Shown here one piece after another: positions 1-7,183 of a stretch of 12,997 nucleotides of DNA (position 1 is the first letter of the stretch; the number at the start of each line of letters is the position of its first letter). The stretch covers positions 1 through 12,997 of the forward strand of contig JBHAEG010000024.1 of the NCBI GenBank assembly GCA_041855445.1. The letters run 5' to 3'. The DNA comes from Faucicola sp041855445 (GTDB taxonomy: Bacteria > Pseudomonadota > Gammaproteobacteria > Pseudomonadales > Moraxellaceae). The notes beneath the pieces were generated by a model, which saw only the letters and a list, made by a program, of their open reading frames with translations, was not told the origin of the DNA and did no database searches. The position numbers were made by a program, and so were the translations under genes.

Positions 1-225
1 CTTGCCCCATTCCAAAACGAAAGAAAACAACCGCAACCGCAACCGCAACCGCAACCGCAACCGCAACCGCAACCGCAACCGCAACCGCAACCGCAACCGC
101 AACCGCAACCGCAACCGCAACCAAAAACTATCATGAGTCCTTCGACCGTGTCAAGTACTCAAAACCCAAATATGGATATTTTTGATATGATGTTAGCGGA
201 TTTAACAAAAGATTTATTTAAATAA
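1..225 (+). CDS. C-terminal end of an unidentified protein with a Pro-Gln repeat
   Basis: The 5' end lies outside the window. Reading from base 1, an open frame runs to a TAA at 223-225. It encodes a short lead-in (LAPFQNERK), a run of alternating Gln and Pro from about residue 10 to residue 41, and a non-repetitive tail that ends in DIFDMMLADLTKDLFK. The tail looks like a real protein end: it is acidic and amphipathic, and it is followed directly by a strong terminator hairpin. A Pro-Gln stretch is usually an extended, flexible linker, as in periplasm-spanning or multidomain proteins, so the tail may be a small interaction module at the end of a linker. I do not recognise the family and assign no function. 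The reading frame is well supported by the repeat, the stop and the terminator. Confidence 0.7.
   Translation, partial: LAPFQNERKQPQPQPQPQPQPQPQPQPQPQPQPQPQPQPQPKTIMSPSTVSSTQNPNMDIFDMMLADLTKDLFK
28..123 (+). repeat. Perfect hexanucleotide tandem repeat (CCGCAA)15
   Basis: Fifteen uninterrupted CCGCAA units occupy 31-120. They are preceded by CAA at 28-30 and followed by a variant CCA at 121-123. The unit is two codons, so each copy adds Pro-Gln to the protein and copy-number changes by slippage keep the frame. All copies are identical at the nucleotide level, including the third codon positions, which points to recent expansion or ongoing slippage rather than old, selected protein sequence. 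Confidence 0.95.
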
Positions 226-235
226 AGAATAATAA

Positions 236-287
236 AAAAAGAAAAGGCTTTGATAATAAACTATAAAAATTAAAGTCTTTTCTTTTT
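236..287. terminator. Bidirectional Rho-independent terminator
   Basis: A 16-nt left arm (236-251) pairs with a 16-nt right arm (272-287) with a single G-U type exception, around a 20-nt AT-rich loop. The left arm starts with A's and the right arm ends in T's, so either strand gives a stem followed by U's. It lies between the stop of the left-edge gene (225) and the stop of the convergent LysE-family gene (299), where one hairpin can end both transcripts. Confidence 0.75.
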
Positions 288-298
288 AATAATGATGA

Positions 299-928
299 TT
301 ACAAATTAACAAAAACTTCCCACAACAATAATCCAGCAATTAATATAAAAATCCCACCACAAATTCGATTAAGCCACATCAACCGCTGACCTTGATTTAA
401 CCAATTTGCCAATTGTTTACCACTCATTGCATAAACTAACTGCCAAAAAGTTTCAATCACAAAAAAACCTAATGCTAAAATCACATATTGCGGAAAAGCT
501 GGGGCAGAAAAATTGATAAATTTTGGAAAAAAGGCAGCAAAAAATAAAATTGCTTTAGGATTAGACAAAGAAACCCAAATACCTGTTTTTACCAATGATA
601 CGGGCGTTGGTATGGTTTTTATCGTTGATTGTTCTAAATGACTACTTGCCTGTTGCCAAGATTGTATACCCAAATAAATCAAATATATCGCTCCAAACAC
701 TTTGACCAATGTCAAAATGACTGGAAATTGTATACTAATGATATTGAGTCCAAACAATGAGATTGCTAATAAAATCGCCAGCCCCGCACTCAGCCCAGCC
801 ATTGCCCATAGCGTATTTTTTATACCATAATTTAATCCAAATTGAAAAGCCAGTAACATATTGGCCCCTGGTGTGGCTGAAATCAAACAAGTACTTATCA
901 TAAAAAGTAAAAAATTTTGCCAAGTCAT
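299..928 (-). CDS. LysE/RhtB-family amino acid exporter
   Basis: The 209-residue product is an inner-membrane protein of about six hydrophobic segments, the size and layout usual for LysE/RhtB exporters, which expel amino acids or related small molecules using the proton gradient. The N-terminus carries the family signature PGANMLLAFQFGLNYG (about residues 20-35), corresponding to the PGPN motif in most members, followed by a Gly-rich helix. A second conserved region, SNPKAILFFAAFFP, lies near residues 121-134. The ATG at 928 has an AAGGTG ribosome site a few bases upstream. The gene begins nine bases after the stop of the MFS gene, so the two are almost certainly co-transcribed. Substrate cannot be told from sequence. 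Confidence 0.9.
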   Translation of the reverse strand: MTWQNFLLFMISTCLISATPGANMLLAFQFGLNYGIKNTLWAMAGLSAGLAILLAISLFGLNIISIQFPVILTLVKVFGAIYLIYLGIQSWQQASSHLEQSTIKTIPTPVSLVKTGIWVSLSNPKAILFFAAFFPKFINFSAPAFPQYVILALGFFVIETFWQLVYAMSGKQLANWLNQGQRLMWLNRICGGIFILIAGLLLWEVFVNL

Positions 929-937
929 ATCACACCT

Positions 938-2158
938 TTATCGTGGACAAACTACAATCTTAGATTCACGAATAGGTAAACTTAATACCGCAGCTAAAAA
1001 CGCTAATAGCATATCCGCATACCACATCATTTGATAATTACCATAATCACTCATGACAATACCGCCAACATACGCTCCTAAAAATCCACCAACTTGATGA
1101 GACAACAAAGTTAAACCAAACAAAGTCGCCAAATAACGTACACCAAATAATTTACCGACTGTGGCTGCCGTTGGTGGCACAGTTGCTAACCAAGTCAATC
1201 CCAAAGCAATCGCAAAAATATAAAACGTGATTTCAGTTTGAGGCATCATTAAATAAATCGCAATTAAGACTACCCGACTAAAATACATAAAAAATAAAAT
1301 ATACTTACTGCGATAACGCCCAACACACCACCCAATAAATAAACTACCAACGATATTTGATAAACCAATCAATGCCAATGACCACGAAGCAACATTTGAC
1401 TTTAATCCTGTCAATGTTACCTCCATAGGTAAATGCGTCACTAAAAATGCAATGTGAAACCCACAAGTAAAAAATCCTATATGCAATAACCAGTAACTAC
1501 GGTCTTGAAAAGCAATTGCAACCATTTGTCCCAATGTTTTTTCAGATTTATCAGATGGCATTGAGATTTTTTTATACTTAGGGCTGGCATTTTTTGTTAA
1601 AAAATAAGCCAAAGGGATACAAAGCAAGCTCACGCCTGCCATAAAATACATTGCCCCCACCCAACCAACGCTGGGTAACATAATCAGCCCTTGTAATATT
1701 GGTGCAAACAAAAACTGCCCAAGCGAACTGCCTGCATTAATTATCCCTGATGCTGTACCTTGATGACTGGCAGGGATTTGATTAGCAACCTGCCCCATCA
1801 ACACCGAAAAACTACCCGCCCCCGTCCCAAACGCCAATAAAACCCCCAAGGTAAACACCATACCCCATTTAGAAACCAAATAAGGCACCAGCAAACAACC
1901 CACCGTTAATAGTAACGTGCCTGCCAGCAACACCCACCACGCCCCAAATCTATCCGCCAATGCTCCCATAATAGGTTGAGCAACTCCCCACATCAACTGT
2001 GTGACTGCCAAAGCAAAACTTAACTCAACAATCGTCAATCCTGTATCAATAGAAATTGGGGTAACAAACAACCCCAACGATAAACGAATACCTGAAGTAA
2101 TTAACAAAATTACCCCTGCAATCAGTACCAACAGCCACACTGCCCGAAATTGTGACAT
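938..2158 (-). CDS. Major facilitator superfamily transporter
   Basis: This is a roughly 406-residue, strongly hydrophobic protein with the twelve-helix, two-bundle pattern of MFS carriers. The motif A loop is visible as GALADRFGAWW (about residues 65-75), between helices 2 and 3. A charged central loop (PKYKKISMPSDKSEK) separates the halves. The N-terminal half, with GTGAGSFSVLMGQVANQIP and GTASGIINAGSSLGQ, resembles the monocarboxylate or oxalate/formate-antiporter type of MFS protein, but the substrate is not identifiable. I chose ATG at 2158; a GTG one codon earlier (2161) is equally possible, and a GGGGG run at 2168-2172 could serve either. It is the first gene of a two-gene unit with the LysE-family exporter, divergent from rnz. 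Reading as an exporter pair is inference. Confidence 0.88.
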   Translation of the reverse strand: MSQFRAVWLLVLIAGVILLITSGIRLSLGLFVTPISIDTGLTIVELSFALAVTQLMWGVAQPIMGALADRFGAWWVLLAGTLLLTVGCLLVPYLVSKWGMVFTLGVLLAFGTGAGSFSVLMGQVANQIPASHQGTASGIINAGSSLGQFLFAPILQGLIMLPSVGWVGAMYFMAGVSLLCIPLAYFLTKNASPKYKKISMPSDKSEKTLGQMVAIAFQDRSYWLLHIGFFTCGFHIAFLVTHLPMEVTLTGLKSNVASWSLALIGLSNIVGSLFIGWCVGRYRSKYILFFMYFSRVVLIAIYLMMPQTEITFYIFAIALGLTWLATVPPTAATVGKLFGVRYLATLFGLTLLSHQVGGFLGAYVGGIVMSDYGNYQMMWYADMLLAFLAAVLSLPIRESKIVVCPR

Positions 2159-2195
2159 CACGATAAGCCCCCACTAAAAATATCCCTATCAAAAC

Positions 2196-2210
2196 AAAAC
2201 GTTTTATAAT
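2196..2210. promoter_or_regulatory. Divergent promoter region between the MFS gene and rnz
   Basis: The 86-base spacer between the divergent starts contains a consensus -10 box, TATAAT (2205-2210, plus strand), directly after a perfect 10-bp palindrome AAAACGTTTT (2196-2205). No good -35 box stands 17 bases upstream. The -10 would place an rnz start site near 2217. Minus-strand promoter elements for the MFS gene are not clear. Confidence 0.35.
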
Positions 2211-2247
2211 ATAACGATAATTCTACTTTGCAAAGAGAAAATTTTTT

Positions 2248-3288
2248 ATGCTCAAACTCACTTTTCTAGGCACTTCGGCAGGTTTACCCACCAAACAACG
2301 CAACGTTACAGGCTTGGCAATCTCACTCCTTGACCCACATGGACAAAAAAAAGACAATGGTTGGCTACTGATTGACTGTGGTGAAGCTACACAACATCAA
2401 ATATTACACACTTCGTTATCATTATTACAATTACACGTTATCTGTATTACACATGTTCACGGCGACCATTGTTACGGGCTGGCAGGCATTTTATCAAGTA
2501 TGGCAATGTTTAGACGAACGACCCCACTTGTATTAATCGCCCCAAGTGCTATTCAACAATTATTAATAACGCTTATTAACACTACTGAATTATATTTGCC
2601 GTTTGATATACAATTTATCGCTATCGAACAACAAATTCAACAGGAAAATTCTCAGCCAATAACACTAACTTTAACTGATAAACATCATATCATGATTGAA
2701 ATTTTCCCCTTATCACATCGCACGCCAAGTTATGCGTTTAAAATCAGCCAACATCTTGAATATACAAAACTCAACGTGGAAAAATTACAACAAATGAATA
2801 TTCCTGCAAGTGACACTTGGGGGAAACTTAAGCAAGGACAAAATGTTACCTTAAACAATGGACAATTATTAAAATCAACCGATTTTTGTGAAGAAAAACA
2901 AGAAATCGTGCGTATCGTGGTTGGCGGGGATAATGACAATCCACAGTTATTAGCAGATGCTGTACGGGACGTGATATTGTTAGTACATGAGGCAACCTAC
3001 ACGCAAGACATCACCGATAAGATTTTAGCCAAAAATGAAGGCTTTAATCCACAACATAGTTCGGCAAAAATGATAGCAGAATTTGCTAATAATCAACAAT
3101 TAGCCAATTTAATTTTGACTCATTTTAGTGCAAGATATCAAATGTTTGATAATGTGGAACACACCACATTAAATATGGGACATATTCGAGCAGAAGTCGA
3201 ACAATACTATCAGGGAAATTATTTTCTAGCCAAAGATTTTACCGAATATGAAGTTACAGAAAATTCGGTCAAAGTTATCAAACCTTAG
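2248..3288 (+). CDS. rnz: Ribonuclease Z (tRNA 3'-processing endonuclease)
   Basis: This metallo-beta-lactamase-fold nuclease (346 residues) matures tRNA 3' ends in the cytoplasm by cutting after the discriminator base of precursors. The N-terminus shows the family start FLGTSAGLPTKQRNVTGLAI. The zinc motif HxHxDH is HVHGDH (His69, His71, Asp73, His74). Further expected metal ligands or catalytic positions are His157 (SHRTP), Asp228 (GGDND) and His292 (LTHFSARY), with the conserved HEATY and HSSA segments between them. WGKLKQG near residue 191 matches the substrate-arm region of ElaC-type enzymes. It is somewhat longer than E. coli ElaC (about 305), mainly through an insert near residues 125-150. 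The ATG follows a GAGAAAA ribosome site. It is divergent from the MFS gene and appears to be transcribed alone. Confidence 0.93.
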   Translation: MLKLTFLGTSAGLPTKQRNVTGLAISLLDPHGQKKDNGWLLIDCGEATQHQILHTSLSLLQLHVICITHVHGDHCYGLAGILSSMAMFRRTTPLVLIAPSAIQQLLITLINTTELYLPFDIQFIAIEQQIQQENSQPITLTLTDKHHIMIEIFPLSHRTPSYAFKISQHLEYTKLNVEKLQQMNIPASDTWGKLKQGQNVTLNNGQLLKSTDFCEEKQEIVRIVVGGDNDNPQLLADAVRDVILLVHEATYTQDITDKILAKNEGFNPQHSSAKMIAEFANNQQLANLILTHFSARYQMFDNVEHTTLNMGHIRAEVEQYYQGNYFLAKDFTEYEVTENSVKVIKP

Positions 3289-3317
3289 CATAACCGCTGA
3301 TAAATTGTAACAAACTA

Positions 3318-3347
3318 TTAGCAAAAATAACCAAAGCAAGGCATAAT
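3318..3347 (+). promoter_or_regulatory. Weak candidate promoter for the FabH-like gene
   Basis: TTAGCA (3318-3323) and CATAAT (3342-3347) are separated by 18 bases, a tolerable sigma-70 arrangement with two mismatches in the -35 and one in the -10. It sits in the 109-base spacer upstream of the synthase gene, about 50 bases before its start codon. The call rests on pattern only. Confidence 0.25.
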
Positions 3348-3397
3348 AGTCCATCTACACGAATTTTTTACTTTTTTTACCCAAAAGGATAGCCATT

Positions 3398-4543
3398 ATG
3401 AGTATCTGTATTACTGCCACAGGGCTTTATACACCACCATTTAGCATTAGCAATGAAGAATTAGTCACTGCATTTAATCAATTTGTGGATAATTATAACC
3501 TAAAACATGCTGATGCCATTGCTAATGGTGAAAAACAAGCGTTACAACATTCATCGGCAGAGTTTATCGAAAAGGTTTCAGGCATTAAATCACGTTATGT
3601 CATGGAAAAATCTGGAATTTTAAACCCAGAAATCATGGCACCTGTTATTCCTTATCGACAGCTTGGCGAAGAATTATCAATCATGGCTGAAATGGGTCTA
3701 TCCGCATTACAACAAGCATTAGATAACGCAGGGCTGACTGCTGATAATTTAGATGCCATTATTGTTGCAAGTTCAAACTTTCAACGTGTGTATCCTGCCA
3801 TCGCTATTGAAATTCAACATGCTATTGGTATGAAAAAAGGTTTTGCCTTTGATATGAATGTGGCATGTAGTGCGGCAACTTTTGGTATTTCTCAAGTAGT
3901 TGGCACCATTAATTCTGGACTTGCAAAACGAGTCGCTATGTTAAATATTGAAATCACCTCTGCCCACTTAAACTGGCGAAATCGTGATAGCCATTTTATT
4001 TTTGGTGATGTGGCAACAGCGACCATTATTGAACAATTAGACGAACCCAAAGGCTACGAAATCGTAAATTGTAAACTATATACCCAATATTCGACTAACA
4101 TTAAAAATGAATATGGCTTTATGGACAGATGCGAATTTTTAGCCAATAATACGCCAATGTATCCAGACCTTGAAGAACCTGTGACTGATAAATTATTTTT
4201 ACAAGAGGGACGCAAAGTCTTCCGAGAAGTCTGTCCAAAGGTATCAGAAATTATTTCTACCCATTTAGCAGAAAATCAGCTTGACCCAAAAGATATTAAA
4301 AAAATGTGGTTACATCAAGCCAATATTAATATGATTGATTTAATTTTACGCACAGTTGTCGGCAAAGATGCAGATAAATCCATTGCACCTTTAGTCATTG
4401 CTGAATACGCCAATACAAGCTCTGCTAGCCCAATCATTGCCTTCCATAAACATCAAGAAGATATGCAATCAGGCGATTTAGGAGTAATTTGCTCGTTTGG
4501 GGCAGGCTACTCGATTGGCTCTGTGATTGTTAAAAAAGTATAA
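3398..4543 (+). CDS. FabH-like beta-ketoacyl-ACP synthase III
   Basis: This thiolase-fold condensing enzyme joins an acyl primer to malonyl-ACP in fatty acid or related synthesis. The catalytic triad of the KAS III family is in place: Cys157 in NVACSAATFG, His306 in WLHQANINMID and Asn339 in EYANTSSASP. At 381 residues it is longer than housekeeping E. coli FabH (317) and resembles the long FabH-like enzymes of pseudomonads and Moraxellaceae, such as the Pseudomonas PA3286 type, which is reported to prime synthesis with medium-chain acyl-CoA. The extra length lies mostly in the N-terminal 100 residues. An AAGGA ribosome site (3385-3389) precedes the ATG. No other fatty-acid gene is adjacent, which fits an accessory rather than core synthase. 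The substrate preference is inferred, not seen. Confidence 0.88.
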   Translation: MSICITATGLYTPPFSISNEELVTAFNQFVDNYNLKHADAIANGEKQALQHSSAEFIEKVSGIKSRYVMEKSGILNPEIMAPVIPYRQLGEELSIMAEMGLSALQQALDNAGLTADNLDAIIVASSNFQRVYPAIAIEIQHAIGMKKGFAFDMNVACSAATFGISQVVGTINSGLAKRVAMLNIEITSAHLNWRNRDSHFIFGDVATATIIEQLDEPKGYEIVNCKLYTQYSTNIKNEYGFMDRCEFLANNTPMYPDLEEPVTDKLFLQEGRKVFREVCPKVSEIISTHLAENQLDPKDIKKMWLHQANINMIDLILRTVVGKDADKSIAPLVIAEYANTSSASPIIAFHKHQEDMQSGDLGVICSFGAGYSIGSVIVKKV

Positions 4544-4562
4544 CGTTATCATCAAAAAACAA

Positions 4563-4598
4563 TTTGCCATGACAAATCAAACAAATTGTCATGGCAAA
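4563..4598. terminator. Intergenic hairpin, mainly a minus-strand terminator
   Basis: A perfect 13-bp stem (TTTGCCATGACAA at 4563-4575 with its complement at 4586-4598) encloses a 10-nt loop. On the minus strand it is followed by a T-rich run (complement of the A-run at about 4554-4562), as expected of a Rho-independent terminator for the LysR gene. On the plus strand no U-tract follows, so it may only partly stop the FabH-like transcript. Confidence 0.7.
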
Positions 4599-4649
4599 CC
4601 CATTACTTATCAAGTATATATAGAAAACTTTATATATTTAATGAATTTA

Positions 4650-5540
4650 TCAATACTTTTTTGGGCATTTATCCAATAAAAACTCTATCATACTACGAAC
4701 CGTTGAAGTTGCCCCACGATTTTTATAATACACTAAATACAGTGGCACACGTTCAACCTGCCAATCTGTTAAAATTCGTTGATAATTTTCCCGAATTAAA
4801 TTATCAAATAATGGTAACAATGCAATCCCAACCCCATCATTCACCATTTGCCCCGCCAAATTAAAATCATTACAGATTAATTTATGCTGAGTTTGAATAT
4901 GAATTTGTTGTTGTTTATGATGAAAAATCCATTCAGGCCCATCATATTTATAAATTAAATCATGACCATACAATTCATGAGGTGTATTAGGTTGTCCTTT
5001 TCGAGCCAGATAATCAGGCGAAGCAAACAGCCCTAATTCAATATCAAACAATTTACGAGCAACGACATTTTCATTATTCAATGACCCAACACGAAACGCA
5101 ATATCAATACCATCTTGTATCATATTGACTTTACGATTATCAATTTGTACTTCAAGATTAACTTCAGGAAATTTTGCAAAATATTCAGGTAAATGTAACA
5201 TTAAAAACCCCCGTCCCACTTCAGTAGATACAGAAATTCTTAATAATCCGCTGGGTTGTTGTAAATTATGTTGAACATCATCAATGGCAATTTGAGCAAG
5301 GCGTAACATTTCTTGAGCATTTAGATAAAAGCGATTGCCTAATTCATTTAAAGTAATCCCCCGTCGCCCTCTATCCATTAACGTTGTCCCCAGATTTTTT
5401 TCTAATTCTGTTAAATGTCGGCTTAAATGTGATTTTGGTATATCTAATAATTCTGAAGCTCGGGTTAAACTGCCTGCCTGCACCACGGAAACAAACAGAC
5501 GCATATCATTCAGGTCAATTTTTTGTATAGATTTAGGCAT
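4650..5540 (-). CDS. LysR-family transcriptional regulator
   Basis: A 296-residue protein of standard LysR length. The N-terminal winged helix-turn-helix is clear: LNDMRLFVSVVQAGSLTRAS leads into the recognition helix region SHLSRHLTELEKNLGTTLMDR (about residues 38-58). A periplasmic-binding-like effector domain follows (LLRISVSTEVGRGF from about residue 97, then VNLEVQIDNRKVNMIQDGIDIAFRVG). The residues resemble the large subgroup that includes AaeR- and DsdC-unrelated LysR proteins of pseudomonads and Acinetobacter. It is transcribed away from a YcaC-like hydrolase gene, the classical layout in which a LysR protein controls its divergent neighbour. No strong ribosome site precedes the ATG at 5540. 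The inducer is unknown. Confidence 0.92.
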   Translation of the reverse strand: MPKSIQKIDLNDMRLFVSVVQAGSLTRASELLDIPKSHLSRHLTELEKNLGTTLMDRGRRGITLNELGNRFYLNAQEMLRLAQIAIDDVQHNLQQPSGLLRISVSTEVGRGFLMLHLPEYFAKFPEVNLEVQIDNRKVNMIQDGIDIAFRVGSLNNENVVARKLFDIELGLFASPDYLARKGQPNTPHELYGHDLIYKYDGPEWIFHHKQQQIHIQTQHKLICNDFNLAGQMVNDGVGIALLPLFDNLIRENYQRILTDWQVERVPLYLVYYKNRGATSTVRSMIEFLLDKCPKKY

Positions 5541-5583
5541 AATATTTTTTCAATAGATAGCTGAGTTAAATAAAAAATCATCA

Positions 5584-5599
5584 TTCATTGTATAATGAA
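5584..5599. promoter_or_regulatory. Candidate LysR operator in the divergent intergenic region
   Basis: The perfect inverted repeat TTCATT-GTAT-AATGAA lies in the 204-base spacer between the LysR gene and the YcaC-like hydrolase gene. Its dyad size is close to the T-N11-A sites favoured by LysR proteins, and it overlaps a TATAAT hexamer (5591-5596), so bound protein could block or direct polymerase. It is about 45 bases upstream of the lysR start, where autoregulatory sites usually fall. A second TATAAT (5664-5669) nearer the hydrolase may be that gene's -10 box. The remainder of the spacer is AT-rich without other clear structure. Confidence 0.4.
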
Positions 5600-5744
5600 A
5601 TTTGTTCCATTATTGCAACTTTATGTTGTTATTTTAATGGTTATTATTTTTTTTGCAACCTTTTATAATAGCCAACCAAGAGAAAAACAACGTTTTTTTC
5701 TTAGCTAATCCATTTTTAATTTATTGTTTTATTTAAGATTTTAT

Positions 5745-6425
5745 ATGTCTGCACCTGCAAATTTTAATGGTCAAGCCCCAAAAATCGACCCAAACAATGC
5801 CGTGATGTTACTCATTGACCATCAAAGTGGTTTATTTAACACCGTTTGTGATTTAAATGTGTGTGAACTTCGTGCCAATGCAGTAACCCTTGCAAAAGTG
5901 GCAACGTTAGCAAAAATGCCTGTTATCACAACCGCATCAGTGCCACAAGGCCCAAATGGTCCGTTAATTCCTGAAATTCATGAAGTTGCTCCACACGCTC
6001 AATATGTGGCACGCAAAGGGCAAATCAATTCTTGGGATAATCCTGATTTTGTGGAAGCAGTAAAAGCAACGGGTAAAAAACAATTAATCATTGCGGGAAC
6101 GATTACTAGCGTATGTATGGCATTTCCTGCGATTTCTGCGATTGCTGAAGGCTATCAAGTGTTTGTGGTGATTGATGCATCAGGTACTTATAGCAAAATG
6201 GCTCAAGAAATCACCCTTGCTCGTGTGGTTCAAGCAGGTGCTGTACCGATGGATACCGCTGCCGTTTGCTCAGAAATCCAACAAACTTGGAACCGTCCAG
6301 ACGCTTTAGAATGGGCAAAAGCGTATGAAGCGATTTTCCCAGAATATGCGTTATTGATTGAAAGCTACACCAAAGCTCGCCAAGTTGAGCATGATGGTGA
6401 ATTGTTAGATTCTGAACGTACTTAA
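5745..6425 (+). CDS. YcaC-like isochorismatase-superfamily cysteine hydrolase
   Basis: A cytoplasmic hydrolase of the isochorismatase fold, close in sequence to E. coli YcaC, whose physiological substrate is unknown. The catalytic triad can be read: Asp25 in LLIDHQSGL, Lys91 in ARKGQINSWDN and the nucleophile Cys124 in GTITSVCMAFPA. Other YcaC hallmarks are GPNGPLIPEI, the run VKATGKKQLIIAG and DASGTYS. With 226 residues it exceeds YcaC (208) through short extensions at both ends. An upstream in-frame TTG (5724) exists, but I prefer the ATG at 5745 because MSAPANF is the more natural start; the ribosome site is weak (AAGA). It is divergent from the LysR gene, its probable regulator, and is followed by its own terminator. 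Confidence 0.88.
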   Translation: MSAPANFNGQAPKIDPNNAVMLLIDHQSGLFNTVCDLNVCELRANAVTLAKVATLAKMPVITTASVPQGPNGPLIPEIHEVAPHAQYVARKGQINSWDNPDFVEAVKATGKKQLIIAGTITSVCMAFPAISAIAEGYQVFVVIDASGTYSKMAQEITLARVVQAGAVPMDTAAVCSEIQQTWNRPDALEWAKAYEAIFPEYALLIESYTKARQVEHDGELLDSERT

Positions 6426-6554
6426 TCCCCATCTACTGTATATGATGTTCGCTTAACGTTGTAAGGGTAAAGTGTCATCATGTATAGAGTCATAACATGG
6501 CTCGTCCATTTTTAATGCAAAAATAATTTTTGTAATAAATTGACAATTTTTACG

Positions 6555-6587
6555 AAAAGGTAGACGGTTTGTTCTGCCTTTTCTTTT
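6555..6587 (+). terminator. Rho-independent terminator after the hydrolase gene
   Basis: A 10-bp stem with one G-U pair (AAAAGGTAGA at 6555-6564, TCTGCCTTTT at 6573-6582) with an 8-nt loop is followed by CTTTT. It stands 130 bases after the hydrolase stop and just before the FMN reductase promoter, so it separates the two transcription units. Confidence 0.7.
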
Positions 6588-6592
6588 ATAAT
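6587..6592 (+). promoter_or_regulatory. -10 box upstream of the FMN reductase operon
   Basis: A consensus TATAAT overlaps the end of the preceding terminator, with about 31 bases to the start codon at 6624. The -35 position holds no good match, which suggests a weak or activator-dependent promoter. A perfect TTGACA at 6540-6545 is too far upstream to pair with it. Confidence 0.4.
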
Positions 6593-6623
6593 ATGAACTT
6601 ATTATTGATAACTAGGAATGATT

Positions 6624-7160
6624 ATGTCAAAAGTTGCTTTAATCATTGGCAGTCTTAGCCAAAATTCACTTAATCGTAAAATTGCCCAGCATATTATCGC
6701 AAATTTACCCAATGAAATAACCGTAGAAGAAGTGCTGATTGCAGATTTACCTTTGTATACCCAAGATTTAGACCAAGTAGAGATTGCCAGTTATACACGT
6801 GTACGTGAACAAATTAAATCTGTTGATGCGGTTTTAATTGTTTCTCCTGAACATAACCGCAGTATACCTGCTGCTTTAAAAAATCTTATTGATATAACGA
6901 CTCGTCCTGCAGGACAAAACCTTTGGACAAATAAAAAAGTCGCTGTTGTAACGGCTTCTCCAAGTGCGTATGGTGGTATTAATTCAGGATTGCATTTACG
7001 TCAAGTGTTACATGCTGTTGGGGCAGATGTGCTTCGTTTGCCTGAAGTGTATTTAAGTCAGGCACATACTGCTATTGATGAACATGACCAAGTAAGCAAT
7101 GAGCGTACCAGTCAATTTTTAATTAAATTTAGCACGGCGTTTGCTGATTGGATTCATTAA
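6624..7160 (+). CDS. NAD(P)H-dependent FMN reductase / quinone reductase
   Basis: A 178-residue flavodoxin-like oxidoreductase of the NADPH-dependent FMN reductase family (ChrR/YieF and azoreductase relatives), which passes two electrons from NAD(P)H through FMN to quinones, chromate or azo compounds. The phosphate-binding loop is IIGSLSQNSLNRKIA (about residues 6-20). The second FMN motif is SPEHNRSIPAALKNLID, matching the PEYNxSxPxxLKNxID pattern. TASPSAYGG near residue 112 contacts the flavin in relatives. An earlier in-frame ATG at 6618 abuts the AGGA element, so the ATG at 6624, with a proper gap, is the likely start. It leads an operon with the GST and two acetyltransferases; the gap to the GST start is 23 bases. 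Confidence 0.9.
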   Translation: MSKVALIIGSLSQNSLNRKIAQHIIANLPNEITVEEVLIADLPLYTQDLDQVEIASYTRVREQIKSVDAVLIVSPEHNRSIPAALKNLIDITTRPAGQNLWTNKKVAVVTASPSAYGGINSGLHLRQVLHAVGADVLRLPEVYLSQAHTAIDEHDQVSNERTSQFLIKFSTAFADWIH

Positions 7161-7183
7161 TTTTATGTATCGGAGATAGAACG

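Noticed and set aside
28..123. CRISPR-like or noncoding satellite array
   Set aside because: There are no spacers, the unit is six bases, and it is in frame with a protein end.
4586..4864. Plus-strand 92-codon open frame
   Set aside because: It starts inside the terminator hairpin and overlaps the LysR gene antisense, with no ribosome site and no recognisable sequence.
6540..6545. Perfect TTGACA as the -35 box of the FMN reductase promoter
   Set aside because: No -10-like hexamer stands about 17 bases downstream, and a terminator follows at once; the TATAAT at 6587 is too far away.
7148..7183. Upstream TTG start for the glutathione S-transferase
   Set aside because: It would overlap the reductase gene and add residues absent from GSTs, while the ATG at 7184 has a good ribosome site and gives the standard N-terminus.
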